In this document: positions 1-8,744 of the stretch, one piece after another
Layout of the letters: the number at the start of each line of letters is the position of its first letter
Position numbering within the stretch: position 1 is the first letter of the stretch
Assembly (NCBI GenBank): GCA_944322335.1
Contig: CALUOU010000007.1
Coordinates: 1-52,844, forward strand
Source: an uncultured Bacteroides sp.
Lineage (GTDB): Bacteria > Bacteroidota > Bacteroidia > Bacteroidales > Bacteroidaceae
DNA: 52,844 nt
Direction of reading: 5' to 3'
The notes under the pieces: generated by a model
The model's input: the letters and a program-made list of their open reading frames with translations, nothing else
What the model was told of the DNA's origin: nothing
Databases searched by the model: none
Position numbers and translations under genes: made by a program

Positions 1-1397
1 ACATAGATTTTCCGGTGGAACTCCTGCTGGTATTTCTCGGTTTCGCTCAAATCATCCGCCGGAGCAGGGTCTATCCATACCAGATCCCCCCTGCTGTTGT
101 CGCCTATGGCATCTTTGGTCTGCCAGATGATTTTCACGTTTTGGGTCATATCTTCAGTGGATCCATTGATCTTTTTCGTTTCATCTTTTCCATCCGCATT
201 CAGGTAATTTGTGAAACTGTAGCCGCCTCCCGTTTCCACTCGGTAATAGGGCAGGAACGACAGCAGCTGTCCCGGCTTGACCACAAAGCAGTTGGACGAG
301 GGGACATCCTGATTGTACGTGTCGGTATAGATGTTCAGTTGGACATTGTAGATGTAATTGCGACGGATGTTATAGTCATTGTAGTTGTTCTGGCCGGGAT
401 ACCAGTTGTACGTCCGTTTGGTTCCTTCATCGTGCTGGCCCGTAAAAATATTCACATAAAAAGCCGTCAGCTGGATGCCGAAAGAATGATCCCCTTTCTT
501 GGTTTTCTCTTCCGGATTGTTTTCGTTGTTGTTGGTGCGTCCTTGCAGGTTTTCCGGGATGTAAAGCACGATCCTTCCGGGATATTTGCCGTCAGCATTT
601 TTCTCTCCGGGCACAAAGGCGCGGGAGTTCCAAGTATGTCCATCATCCGGATACTCGGCAGCCTCGGTCAAATCACCAGTTTCCAATGTTTTGACCCGGC
701 AGTAATAGGGTATATCCATGGCGTTCACGTCCGTCAGCTCAATCGTTTCCGGGATGGAGCCTACCGTAATGACCACCTTGGCATACATTCTTGTCAAGGA
801 GACGTTCACGGTCCCGTTTTCTGTGAAGGTTACATTCTCGGTGTGGCCCTCCATCGGAATGCCCAGGTTGTCAGGATCACCCGTCACCTGCGTTCCCGAA
901 TCCGCGTCTTTTATCCCCAACGCATCCTCGCCGACTATGATTTTAGGCACTGGCAGTGTGAGAGCCTGTAAAGAATCCAATACGACGGCATCCTCCGCCG
1001 TGGCCCAGTCGTCTCTGCCCACATTGGCCACCACATAGACGGTGGAGTTCGCGACGTCCTTTCTTAGCAAGACATCCACTTGATTGTCGTCTGTTTCCGG
1101 ATCCATATCTTCTATGTCATAATAACGCGGGGTGATCAGCAATTGACCATTCTCATCGAATTGGAACACCCAAATGTCATTGATCATCCGCTCTGCCGGT
1201 GTGTCGTCCGTTTCGCTGCGCGTCTGCAAGGTCGTTTCCATATCCGTGACGCCTAATGAAAGCCGGGCTTCCACCAGTTTGGAGTCATCCACGGCAGAGG
1301 CTGATGGTGTCCGGTTGCCCGGCCATTCGTCGGTGCAAGATGCGCAAGCGACTAATAACAGTATCCCATGGAAACAAGATGAAATCAGATTTTTCAT
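1..1397 (-). CDS. Fimbrillin-like lipoprotein (Mfa family), 3' end beyond window
   Basis: The frame is open without a stop from the ATG at 1397 to the window edge (about 465 codons), so the C-terminus is missing. The protein begins MKNLISSC and has a lipoprotein signal ending LLLVACASC, so it should be exported and lipidated. It shares short blocks with the next gene upstream: a motif INDIWVFQF near residue 70, a YIPENLQGR block, and an RRNYIYNVQLNI block that resembles the conserved end of a fimbrillin domain. About 110 residues continue past that block, so it is longer than its neighbour. It starts 7 nt after the previous stop and is the last visible gene of the fimbrial operon. By analogy with Mfa3-5 of Porphyromonas it is probably an accessory or tip subunit. 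The family is clear; the exact role is inferred. Confidence 0.85.
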   Translation of the reverse strand, partial: MKNLISSCFHGILLLVACASCTDEWPGNRTPSASAVDDSKLVEARLSLGVTDMETTLQTRSETDDTPAERMINDIWVFQFDENGQLLITPRYYDIEDMDPETDDNQVDVLLRKDVANSTVYVVANVGRDDWATAEDAVVLDSLQALTLPVPKIIVGEDALGIKDADSGTQVTGDPDNLGIPMEGHTENVTFTENGTVNVSLTRMYAKVVITVGSIPETIELTDVNAMDIPYYCRVKTLETGDLTEAAEYPDDGHTWNSRAFVPGEKNADGKYPGRIVLYIPENLQGRTNNNENNPEEKTKKGDHSFGIQLTAFYVNIFTGQHDEGTKRTYNWYPGQNNYNDYNIRRNYIYNVQLNIYTDTYNQDVPSSNCFVVKPGQLLSFLPYYRVETGGGYSFTNYLNADGKDETKKINGSTEDMTQNVKIIWQTKDAIGDNSRGDLVWIDPAPADDLSETEKYQQEFHRKIY

Positions 1398-1404
1398 AAC
1401 TCTT

Positions 1405-2463
1405 CTAATTAGTAGATTCTGGCAATTTTGTAATATCCAAATTCACATCATAGATATGATTCCGTTTGACGTTGAAATCATTTTTGGTATCCAGGCCGGG
1501 ATAAACGGTGTAAGTATGCTCTTTTCCCTCTCCATAGGATACCAGTAGGTGAATGGCAAGGGCATGTTCGGGAATGCTTTCTTTATCTGCTTCCTGTTTG
1601 GATGTCATGTCAATTACCTTCCCCTGCAGATTCTCCGGGACATAGAGTATGGCTCCGCTCGTATTTCCACAATCGTATTTTTCTTCATTCCATATATTAT
1701 CCGGATAAGTCGCCATTTGGGTATCATCGTCCGATTCCAATGTTCCTACCCGGCAATAGGCAGGAATGTTTGAAAAGTAGAGCTTCTCTATCGTCATTCC
1801 TAACTGCTGTATCGTTGACAGATCCTCCACTTCTACATCTACCCGTGCAAGCATTCTGTAAAGCGGCACGCTGACGTAACATTTGGACGTGATGGCCATG
1901 TCTTTGGAAGTGCCTGACATCGGGATGGCTCTTCCGTTTTCCGTACTGTTGCCTATGTCAGTAGACAAGAAGGGCTCGGCTGCCTCTGCTGGAATGGCTT
2001 GCTGCAAAAAGCTGTCGTAGATCTTGAATCCCTCCACAGTCGTTCCGTCAGCATTCTTTGCCCAATATTCATCTCCGGTATTGGCCACAATGCAGATTCG
2101 GGATTGGCTGCCATCGCTGTTCTGTGACAGGTTCACTTCGATGTCATTGGAATTGAAATCATCCATATATACCGGCTCGTGCAGGCTCTCGCCGGTCTCG
2201 GCATTGAATTGGAATACCCAAATGTCATTGATCAAATTTTCGTCATCACTGCCGCCTACAATGGCTTTTGTCGCGTTTCCCGAAGCATAGCCGCCCACAT
2301 CCAGTCTGAGGGTAGTCAGGCAAGAACCGCTTTCGTCCGGATGTTCCAAAGCCCAAGTCCCATCATCCGCACATGCGGCCAGCAGGCACAAGCATAGCAA
2401 GAAGAGAAAGCCCGTGAGGCTTGCTCCTTGTCCTGTCCGTATAGGTAATAGTCTTTTCTGCAT
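1405..2463 (-). CDS. Fimbrillin-like lipoprotein (Mfa family accessory subunit)
   Basis: 352 residues with a hydrophobic signal and lipobox LLAAC near residue 30, so a predicted outer-surface lipoprotein. It carries the same INDIWVFQF motif as its downstream neighbour, a YVPENLQGK block and a C-terminal VKRNHIYDVNLDI block. These are typical of Bacteroidales fimbrillin-like proteins, in which two beta-sandwich domains end just after an [R/K]RNHxYxV motif. The next gene follows after 7 nt and the previous one ends 6 nt before it, so it is operonic. It is shorter than the Mfa1-like shaft protein and repeats its downstream neighbour's architecture, which suggests duplicated tip or adaptor subunits. 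An exact counterpart among Mfa3-5 cannot be named from sequence alone. Confidence 0.88.
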   Translation of the reverse strand: MQKRLLPIRTGQGASLTGFLFLLCLCLLAACADDGTWALEHPDESGSCLTTLRLDVGGYASGNATKAIVGGSDDENLINDIWVFQFNAETGESLHEPVYMDDFNSNDIEVNLSQNSDGSQSRICIVANTGDEYWAKNADGTTVEGFKIYDSFLQQAIPAEAAEPFLSTDIGNSTENGRAIPMSGTSKDMAITSKCYVSVPLYRMLARVDVEVEDLSTIQQLGMTIEKLYFSNIPAYCRVGTLESDDDTQMATYPDNIWNEEKYDCGNTSGAILYVPENLQGKVIDMTSKQEADKESIPEHALAIHLLVSYGEGKEHTYTVYPGLDTKNDFNVKRNHIYDVNLDITKLPESTN

Positions 2464-2469
2464 AGGTCA

Positions 2470-3690
2470 TTAGAATTGATAATCGTTATCATGCTCGTCA
2501 TCCCAAGGAGCCACCGGCGAAACGACTTGTCCGTCGCCGTACTCAAAAACATTGTCGAAAGAACCAAACCAGTCTATCACGCTCAGCGTCAACTTGTAGT
2601 TATAGCCCGTACACTTCACGTGGAAACGGTAAAGATTGTTCCGTTCGATGTCCAGCCGGTTCGCGGCATCATTGTCTGTCTTACCGTTCGTATAATTGGA
2701 GAAATAGATCGTGTGCGGCTCATCATTCCCCACTTGCATGTTGAACTTGGCTTTAATGCACGCGTAGTCATCGCCTGCATTCTTATTGTCATATTCAGGA
2801 AGGTAAGCGATCCATTTTTCAGTGATGGTCTTGTCGCCTGTGGCATTGGCGGCTCCTTCTTCCCGGCTCACCTTCAAGAAAGGCAGGTCTGTTCCTGTTC
2901 CGCTTCCTGTTACCAGATGCAATGACCCGGCATAGTCATCCGCCCAAACTCCATTATGGTCATAATCATCTTCCGAATCAGCATCCGGCGCACAATAGCC
3001 CGTCTGGTTGTAACGGTTCATCCGTACCCAGTCGAAAGCCAGATTGAAATAATCATCCGTCTCCAGAATAACCTCTACCTTCGCCATGGCCCTCAGCAAC
3101 GTGATCGGCTCATCCAGCAGCGTGGCCACGTTCGGTTTGAAAGTTACTTCCTCGTAGGTATGCACTCCGTAAAACGGAATCAGGTTGTCCGGACCTAATT
3201 CAAAACTTTTTAGAGGAAAATCGAATCGCGCCCAATCGGCGTTGCAGATATCTGTAATGGTGGTGGTGCCGATCGTCAAAGCATCATCGTCATACGCCGG
3301 CCAGTTCGCTAAGATCACGATCTTGAAGTCCGAATGATTGACAAGCTCGTCCGGTACGGCTCCCAGCAGCGTATAGTCCACATAATTTCTTCCTTCCACG
3401 GGCACCACTTCCGCCGCCTCAAAGCGGGCGATGAGAGTGTTGTCGTCTGCGGTGAAGAAATAAATGCGGTAGGCATCGTCCGACATGTCGATGTGGTTCT
3501 CATAGGTACTGCCCGGCTCATATTCCCCTTCCTGCGGGGCGTTGGACGGTACCCGGAGAACGACGCTCAACTGCTGTCCGTCGGTAGAAGTCACAGGCAA
3601 CACTCCCTCGTCCTTCTGGCAGGAGGCCAAGGCAAGCAGGCTCATGACGGCCGGCATCCATCGGATGATATGTTTAATCAGCGTTTTCAT
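2470..3690 (-). CDS. Fimbrillin-like lipoprotein (Mfa family accessory subunit)
   Basis: 406 residues from the ATG at 3690. Upstream in-frame ATGs at 3708 and 3750 lie inside the preceding gene and would put a charged stretch before the signal peptide, so I prefer MKTLIKH, which gives a normal signal ending LLALASC. The start lies 4 nt after the stop of the anchor gene. The C-terminal part has the motif IERNNLYRFHVKC, the fimbrillin-type closing motif, and the protein ends in an acidic DDEHDNDYQF tail. A block IYFFTADDNTLI near residue 80 corresponds to the 'IWVFQF' block of the two downstream genes. It is most likely an exported fimbrial accessory subunit placed between anchor and tip proteins in the operon. 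The function is inferred from family and position. Confidence 0.87.
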   Translation of the reverse strand: MKTLIKHIIRWMPAVMSLLALASCQKDEGVLPVTSTDGQQLSVVLRVPSNAPQEGEYEPGSTYENHIDMSDDAYRIYFFTADDNTLIARFEAAEVVPVEGRNYVDYTLLGAVPDELVNHSDFKIVILANWPAYDDDALTIGTTTITDICNADWARFDFPLKSFELGPDNLIPFYGVHTYEEVTFKPNVATLLDEPITLLRAMAKVEVILETDDYFNLAFDWVRMNRYNQTGYCAPDADSEDDYDHNGVWADDYAGSLHLVTGSGTGTDLPFLKVSREEGAANATGDKTITEKWIAYLPEYDNKNAGDDYACIKAKFNMQVGNDEPHTIYFSNYTNGKTDNDAANRLDIERNNLYRFHVKCTGYNYKLTLSVIDWFGSFDNVFEYGDGQVVSPVAPWDDEHDNDYQF

Positions 3691-3694
3691 TTTC

Positions 3695-4732
3695 TTATAA
3701 CTCTGCATCTTGCAGCACCACCTTCCACGAATTGATATAGATATATGCATCCATCCAGCGGTCGTCCTCGTCCAGGAAGAACGTCATCGAGAACACGTCT
3801 TGCCGGTCGAGGTATTCCTGGTCGGACATCTCGCGGTTATAATAGCCCTTCACCAGCAGGGCTGCGTCGATCAGCGGAATGGACACCACGGTCTCCCCGT
3901 TTTCCCGATTGCGGATCACGAGGCGTGAGCGGTCCGCATGGTCCGTCATCAGGCGGGGAACGGTCAGTTCGGCGATGGCGGCACTCAGGGAGGACTGCGT
4001 ACCTTCGGGCACTTCCTCTTCAAATTCCGCCGTGCCTGCATCCACCCGCCAGGCATAATACGTGATCGGCTCATCGGGCAGCACCGTGTTGTCCCAGTCC
4101 ATCGAGCCGTTGTCGTCGGTGATGCTGAACTCAAACAGCCCTTCGTCGATAGGCTCTCCGGACAAATGCTGCAGCACCACGCGGATGTTGTTGGTGTTCT
4201 TCATCAGCGGCATTTCATACGTATGTACGCCTTCGCGGCTGCAGAACACCTGTCTCTCCACATAGCCATGAAACAGGCGGTCGATGTCTTGGTCGCAATA
4301 GGCATTTTCCGTCCCGTCGTGCTCGCGCTGCAGGGTGCAGGTCAGCCCTTCCTTGCGGTCCGTGTCCGGCACCACAAACGATCCCCGTTCCCGGGTTCCG
4401 CACCAGGCCAGCAGGTCATACGTGCCCGGCTCCACGTCTACGGTCATGGCATAGTCTTTGGTGGCCAGTGCCTCGCCCTCCTCGGTCTTCTGCCAGACGA
4501 TGCGCCCCTCTTGGTCGATCACATAGAGCGTCACCGCCTCCACTTCGTGGGCAAAGGCATCGGCAAAGGCCATGTTCCAGTCATAGCGGAACTTCAGCCG
4601 GTAGGTCACCGAGCAATCGCCCTCGTAGTCATAGATGGCGTTGTCACAGGCCGTCAGCAACAGCCCGCACAACAGCCCGCCGAGGCAACGGATGCCGGTC
4701 TTTGGTATGTAAGACAAGATTCCCAATCCCAT
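3695..4732 (-). CDS. FimB/Mfa2-type fimbrial anchor subunit
   Basis: 345 residues with a lipoprotein signal ending LLLTAC. Directly after the cysteine comes a region with YDYEGDC and RLKFRYDWNM, the hallmark opening of the FimB/Mfa2 family. In Porphyromonas, Mfa2 sits in the outer membrane, anchors the Mfa1 shaft and limits its length. The block LYVIDQEGRIVW and the PGTYDLLAWCG motif are also typical of the family. The C-terminus has INSWKVVLQDAEL, a close match to the end of the shaft protein (ILSWKIVNQEVDL), which fits a shared terminal strand. It lies 112 nt downstream of the shaft gene with a strong hairpin in the gap, and it runs straight into three accessory subunit genes. Confidence 0.92.
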   Translation of the reverse strand: MGLGILSYIPKTGIRCLGGLLCGLLLTACDNAIYDYEGDCSVTYRLKFRYDWNMAFADAFAHEVEAVTLYVIDQEGRIVWQKTEEGEALATKDYAMTVDVEPGTYDLLAWCGTRERGSFVVPDTDRKEGLTCTLQREHDGTENAYCDQDIDRLFHGYVERQVFCSREGVHTYEMPLMKNTNNIRVVLQHLSGEPIDEGLFEFSITDDNGSMDWDNTVLPDEPITYYAWRVDAGTAEFEEEVPEGTQSSLSAAIAELTVPRLMTDHADRSRLVIRNRENGETVVSIPLIDAALLVKGYYNREMSDQEYLDRQDVFSMTFFLDEDDRWMDAYIYINSWKVVLQDAEL

Positions 4733-4771
4733 AAAATCGTGTTTAGAGTGTTTTTAGCGATGGGGTGTCCG

Positions 4772-4815
4772 GCGATAAGCGGGGGCGCTTCATGCGCGCT
4801 CTCCCCACTTACCGC
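4772..4815 (-). promoter_or_regulatory. Hairpin between shaft and anchor genes in fimbrial mRNA
   Basis: Arms at 4803-4815 and 4772-4784. Read on the minus strand they give GCGGTAAGTGGGG and CCCCGCTTATCGC, which pair over all 13 positions with two G-U pairs. The loop contains a further GCGC/GCGC stem. On the plus strand the two wobble positions become A-C mismatches, so the fold is specific to the fimbrial transcript. It lies between the abundant shaft gene and the rarer anchor gene. There is no U tract, so an attenuator or RNA-processing/stability block is more likely than a full terminator. Confidence 0.6.
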
Positions 4816-4844
4816 TAACCCTATCATTGAATCAACTATTTTTT

Positions 4845-6647
4845 TTAGAGATCAACCTCTTGGTTGACAATCTTCCAGGAGAGGATATGGATGCTGGCAC
4901 CCACATAGTAGTAGATCTCATCGTCATCACCCGGCACAATCGCTTCGTCCGGATCGAAAATGCCCTTGCCGACATTCTCCAGCTTGTTGATGGTCACCTT
5001 GTAGTAGTGGTTGCGCACAACGCCATAGTTGGCTTCCTTGAGGTTTTCTCCGGTGACGATGGCACGCAGGTGCTCGATGGGGATGTTGTAGTACATCAAG
5101 CCGCCATTGTAGCCGGTGGCGGGATTGCTTGCATTGAAGCTGGCCAACGTATTATCTACATCAGTTATATCTGTTGCAGTAAATGGCTCAAATTTGTAAG
5201 GGGCTTGCTGAGTGCCGGTGCCGGTGCCGATGCGTTTGTACAGCGGCTTTTCCGTTGTTACTGTTTCGCCTGTCGTTTTCTTTTTCAGCTGTATTTTAAC
5301 CTTGCCGTCTCCAAGGTTGGCCAATTCCACTAGACTTTTGTCAATCTGCGCATATTCAGCAGGCTCAGTACCCTCAGCAGCTTTGGTCTGATGCCATGCG
5401 TTCAAACTGTTGCTGTTGCTCAACGCGTTCAGTACGTAAGAGAGATAATGATCCTTCTTGAAAAGCATGCCGTTGTAGCGCACCATGTCCAAGCCTTTTC
5501 CACTGTCATCGCAGATTTGCGCTTTCAGCAGGATGCTGGTGCGTGCCGCTGCTGTTGATGCGATTGCTTCCGGGAATGTGTTTTCGGCGCAATAGTTTGG
5601 AGTCTTGCCGTCTACGGCTGTCTCAATCTCATTGGCTGAGATATACTCCAATTTCAGCTCGTCATTTGTATCAGTCTCTACGTCTTCCGCATTGTCGGGA
5701 TAAGCAGTCTCCGCATCACCATAGTTATAGGACATGCCCCAATAGCTGCGGAATTTGGATGCGTCATTCCAGCTAAACCCCAGTCCCGTTGCTTCTGATT
5801 TCCAGCTTTCGTTGATGTTCTTCATCATGTAGGAGTTCTTGGCTGTCGCGTTCAGTCCCCAGCCCAAGAGCTTGACGTAAATGTCTGCTCCGGCAGTGGT
5901 ACCATTCTCAACATCATTGTTATCATCGCCGGCAACGGTCACATTCAGTTTATAAAGCCCATTGCTTTCTTTGTTGTCAATTTGGTCGCTTACCTCCAAA
6001 AGCACCTTAGCAGCCAGACGCTCCACATATACTTTGACCACGTTGTCGTTGACAATCGTTGGTATCGGCTCTTCTTGGAAGTTGGCGGTGGTAAGTTCGG
6101 TTACAAAGTAAGGCGTAGTACTGCCGCCATCCGCATTTGCATTGTGTACATAGCTGGTTGTGCTCATGATGAAAGTGTTTCCTTGATAGATTCCACCGCT
6201 CAAGGTCTTTAACATGGCGTCTAATGTCTCTCCCGGTTGATAATCTGCTGGCGCATTCAGCACCGTGACCATGTACTTCGGAAAGGTTTGATATTCCAGT
6301 CCGTTCAATACGATCACCGTATTGCCGTTGAACTCGATGTTGTCATCTGTTTCGTCTGCATTACCGCCGTCCCACACATTTGCTTCAGTCACATATTCCT
6401 TACCATTGTCATAGAAGAAGAAACGTGCGCCCGTAACATAGTGTTCGCCAGCAGTTCCGTCCTCAAATTCAGGATTGCCTGCTGTGCCTCTTGTACTCGC
6501 TCCCGCATCCATGATGCGTACCGTGAGATACGTCTGTTCGTCCATCGGCTTATTGCCGCCATTTTCGGGGTTCAGCCCGTCCTCTTCCGAGCAGCCTCCC
6601 CATGCTAACAAGGTTGCGAACAACCCCATCCAATACATCTTTTTCAT
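4845..6647 (-). CDS. Mfa1-type major fimbrial shaft subunit
   Basis: 600 residues, matching the long Mfa1-family shaft proteins. The signal peptide ends in AWGGC, a relaxed Bacteroidales lipobox, followed by an acidic linker. The N-terminal beta domain has TYLTVRIMDAG and an arginine near residue 53 (ASTRGTAG). In Porphyromonas, shaft precursors are cut after an arginine by a gingipain, releasing the donor-strand site; whether that happens here is inference. The C-terminus has NHYYKVTINKL followed by IHILSWKIVNQEVDL, the Mfa1 closing motif. The gene sits between the DUF3868 protein and the anchor gene, the usual order in Bacteroidales Mfa-type loci. It should form the fibre shaft. Confidence 0.92.
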   Translation of the reverse strand: MKKMYWMGLFATLLAWGGCSEEDGLNPENGGNKPMDEQTYLTVRIMDAGASTRGTAGNPEFEDGTAGEHYVTGARFFFYDNGKEYVTEANVWDGGNADETDDNIEFNGNTVIVLNGLEYQTFPKYMVTVLNAPADYQPGETLDAMLKTLSGGIYQGNTFIMSTTSYVHNANADGGSTTPYFVTELTTANFQEEPIPTIVNDNVVKVYVERLAAKVLLEVSDQIDNKESNGLYKLNVTVAGDDNNDVENGTTAGADIYVKLLGWGLNATAKNSYMMKNINESWKSEATGLGFSWNDASKFRSYWGMSYNYGDAETAYPDNAEDVETDTNDELKLEYISANEIETAVDGKTPNYCAENTFPEAIASTAAARTSILLKAQICDDSGKGLDMVRYNGMLFKKDHYLSYVLNALSNSNSLNAWHQTKAAEGTEPAEYAQIDKSLVELANLGDGKVKIQLKKKTTGETVTTEKPLYKRIGTGTGTQQAPYKFEPFTATDITDVDNTLASFNASNPATGYNGGLMYYNIPIEHLRAIVTGENLKEANYGVVRNHYYKVTINKLENVGKGIFDPDEAIVPGDDDEIYYYVGASIHILSWKIVNQEVDL

Positions 6648-6690
6648 TTGATAAATAGTTTAATAGTTTATATTCAATGTGTTCTCAATC

Positions 6691-6722
6691 TCCGATGTTT
6701 TATTTTTCCGATGTTTTATTTT
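6691..6722. repeat. 16-bp perfect tandem duplication over a stop codon
   Basis: TCCGATGTTTTATTTT occurs twice back to back (6691-6706 and 6707-6722). The second copy contains the stop codon of the DUF3868 gene (6716-6718). The duplication lengthens the gap before the shaft gene and probably arose by replication slippage. Confidence 0.9.
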
Positions 6723-8137
6723 CCTTTCCGTGCTTCCAGTTGCTTCAACGCTGTTTCCGCCTCTTCGAGTCCCGCTTCTTGAGCCGTTTGCCACAGCTGT
6801 CGGGCTTTCTCCGTCTCATCGGTCAGGTAGGCCAGCACGCCTCGCGCGTAGGTGGCCTGGGGAGTGTCGCCCGCTTTGGCCAGGTAGCGTGCGGCGGTGG
6901 GGAAGTCCCGTCGTTGCAAGGCCGTATTGGCCGCATTGAGGTTGGCCGTCTCGTCGTCGGGATACATGCGCACAGCCGTCTCAAACACTTCGTTGAACGG
7001 TTCCGATCCCGGCTCATACGTCTGTGCGGCCAGGTAGAATTCGTCTAAGCTCAGCTTCTGCGGCTTCGTGCGGAGAATTTCCTTGATCTCTTCCACGTCG
7101 CTGTAGTGGCGCACGGTGTAGTCTATGCGATAGTCCGTGTGTCTCAAGGCCGGATAGCAATGCTGCAACAGGAAGCGGTAGTCTGCCGGATAGTCGTTCC
7201 GGATGCGCCGTTCCTTGGTGTCCGGTTCCAGTGAAGAGTCAATGCGTGCCAGTATTTCCGTACGGTGTTCCAGGTTGGAAGCTTCCACATAGCGGCGCAA
7301 GCCTTCCCAGTCTTCCGGCTCGTAGTCGGTGCGGATGGTCTCGTCCTCAAAGTCATAGAGCTGGAGGATGTGCCGCTTCAGCGCCGCCGTCCGTTCCTTG
7401 GCGAGGTAGGTGTTGTGGGCATAGGTGCCTTCGGGCGATGCGTACCCCTTAAGGTGTACCGCCGTGATGGTGATGTCGCGGTCATCCCTCACCGAATCGA
7501 TGGTGGCCGCGATCTTGCCAAGCTCAGCCGTGTTGCGGCGGTAGTCGGGATAGATGACCGTCTGGTCTACCGGGAAATCCACGAAAGCCGACCCGCTGAG
7601 CGAGAATTCCTTTTCTCCTTTCGCCTCCGGACGCATGTACACCAACGCCGGTATCCAGGCGGCCGCTTCGTGAAACTCTTCCAAGATGATGCCCTGCTCG
7701 GCCAGCAAGGTGCGGCAGCATCCGAAGTCGCGGCGCACGAACTCCAGTCGCGAGTGGTTCATCCACGGCTCGTAGGCCACCACGCTGTGGTAAGCCACCG
7801 TGTCCGGCATTTCAGATGCCCTGTAGAACTCTTCGTCCGCTCCGGACAGCAGACCCTCGCCGCGTACATATTGGTAATAGCGTGTGCGTCCATACAGGCC
7901 GATGGAGGGCAGGGTCAGCGTGTCCTTTCCCTCTTGCACGATGCTGGGAGTGAGCAGCACGGCCCGGTTGCTTTCCACATCCATGCCGGACAATACCACG
8001 TCCATCTCCACCACCATGTAGTGGCCGTTCCGTTCCATGCGCGGGCTTTCCACCCGCACGCCGCCCGCTTCTTGTGCCTGGAGCGGTCCGCTCAGACAGG
8101 CTGTCATGGCGAGCAGCAGTCCTATAAGCTGTTTCAT
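6716..8137 (-). CDS. DUF3868 / OmpA-like fimbrial operon protein
   Basis: 473 residues from the ATG at 8137. An in-frame ATG at 8164 would start inside the upstream gene and precede the signal peptide, so the later start is better. A signal peptide ends near LQAQEAGG. The N-terminal domain is beta-rich and resembles DUF3868. The middle holds an OmpA-like block, LKGYASPEGTYAHN then a KERTAALKRH helix, as in peptidoglycan-binding OmpA domains. The C-terminus is a helical TPR-like region (ANLNAANTALQRRDF, ARYLAKAGDTPQA). DUF3575 and DUF3868 genes commonly precede Mfa1-type genes in Bacteroides, so this is probably a periplasmic or outer-membrane partner in fimbrial assembly or attachment. The biochemical role is not established from sequence. 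Confidence 0.88.
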   Translation of the reverse strand: MKQLIGLLLAMTACLSGPLQAQEAGGVRVESPRMERNGHYMVVEMDVVLSGMDVESNRAVLLTPSIVQEGKDTLTLPSIGLYGRTRYYQYVRGEGLLSGADEEFYRASEMPDTVAYHSVVAYEPWMNHSRLEFVRRDFGCCRTLLAEQGIILEEFHEAAAWIPALVYMRPEAKGEKEFSLSGSAFVDFPVDQTVIYPDYRRNTAELGKIAATIDSVRDDRDITITAVHLKGYASPEGTYAHNTYLAKERTAALKRHILQLYDFEDETIRTDYEPEDWEGLRRYVEASNLEHRTEILARIDSSLEPDTKERRIRNDYPADYRFLLQHCYPALRHTDYRIDYTVRHYSDVEEIKEILRTKPQKLSLDEFYLAAQTYEPGSEPFNEVFETAVRMYPDDETANLNAANTALQRRDFPTAARYLAKAGDTPQATYARGVLAYLTDETEKARQLWQTAQEAGLEEAETALKQLEARKGK

Positions 8138-8153
8138 AGCAGTTCCCTTTCTA

Positions 8154-8744
8154 TTAAAATACATAAACCAGGTTGATGGCCGCCTTGGTGGGGCCTACGT
8201 AATGATGAGGCTTGTCAACCTCCACCCGTTCGCCGCATCCGGCGCAACGGAAGCGGTCATAGCGTGCGAAGGCATATCCTACGCCGATTTCGGCTTCCAG
8301 GTTCCAATGGCGGCTCAAGATCCAGGCATAGCCATAGGCCACGCCCACACCGCCCATCCAGCCTTGGTAGCGGTAGTCGGAAAGCTTGGAGAAATCTGTT
8401 CCCAGAAAAGAAAGCCCGTTTTTCAGCCCGCCCACGTTGAATTGTCCCACATGTGCATGGAAGCCGAAGAAATGGCCGGCAAAGCGGTCGCAAAGCCAAT
8501 AGCGGGCTTCGGGCTGCACAAACCAGTGTTTCCACCTCCGTCCGTGGGAGAAACTCCAGGCATTGAAGTTGCCCGAAATGTCCAGCGACCATTGAGGGGC
8601 AAGTCCCGCTTCCACTCCCCAGTTGATATTGGCCAACGCATCGTATAGCACGTTGGTCTTCACTGCCACATTTTGTGCCCGTGCAGACAGCCGGAAAGTC
8701 AGCAATGCCAATAAAAAGATAAATACGAATTTAAAATTTTTCAT
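8154..8744 (-). CDS. DUF3575 outer-membrane protein, first gene of fimbrial operon
   Basis: 196 residues with a cleavable signal ending SARAQN. After it comes KTNVLYDALANINWG and alternating aromatic segments (WKHWFVQPEARYW, HFFGFHAHVGQFN) ending in AAINLVYVF. That is the pattern of a small outer-membrane beta barrel with a C-terminal aromatic residue. It matches the DUF3575 family found at the head of Bacteroidales fimbrial operons. It is 16 nt upstream of the DUF3868 gene and is the first gene after a 470-nt non-coding region with a candidate promoter. A four-cysteine loop (CAGCGERVEV preceded by other cysteines) lies near residue 165. The role is probably surface localisation or export of the fimbria (inferred). 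Confidence 0.88.
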   Translation of the reverse strand: MKNFKFVFIFLLALLTFRLSARAQNVAVKTNVLYDALANINWGVEAGLAPQWSLDISGNFNAWSFSHGRRWKHWFVQPEARYWLCDRFAGHFFGFHAHVGQFNVGGLKNGLSFLGTDFSKLSDYRYQGWMGGVGVAYGYAWILSRHWNLEAEIGVGYAFARYDRFRCAGCGERVEVDKPHHYVGPTKAAINLVYVF

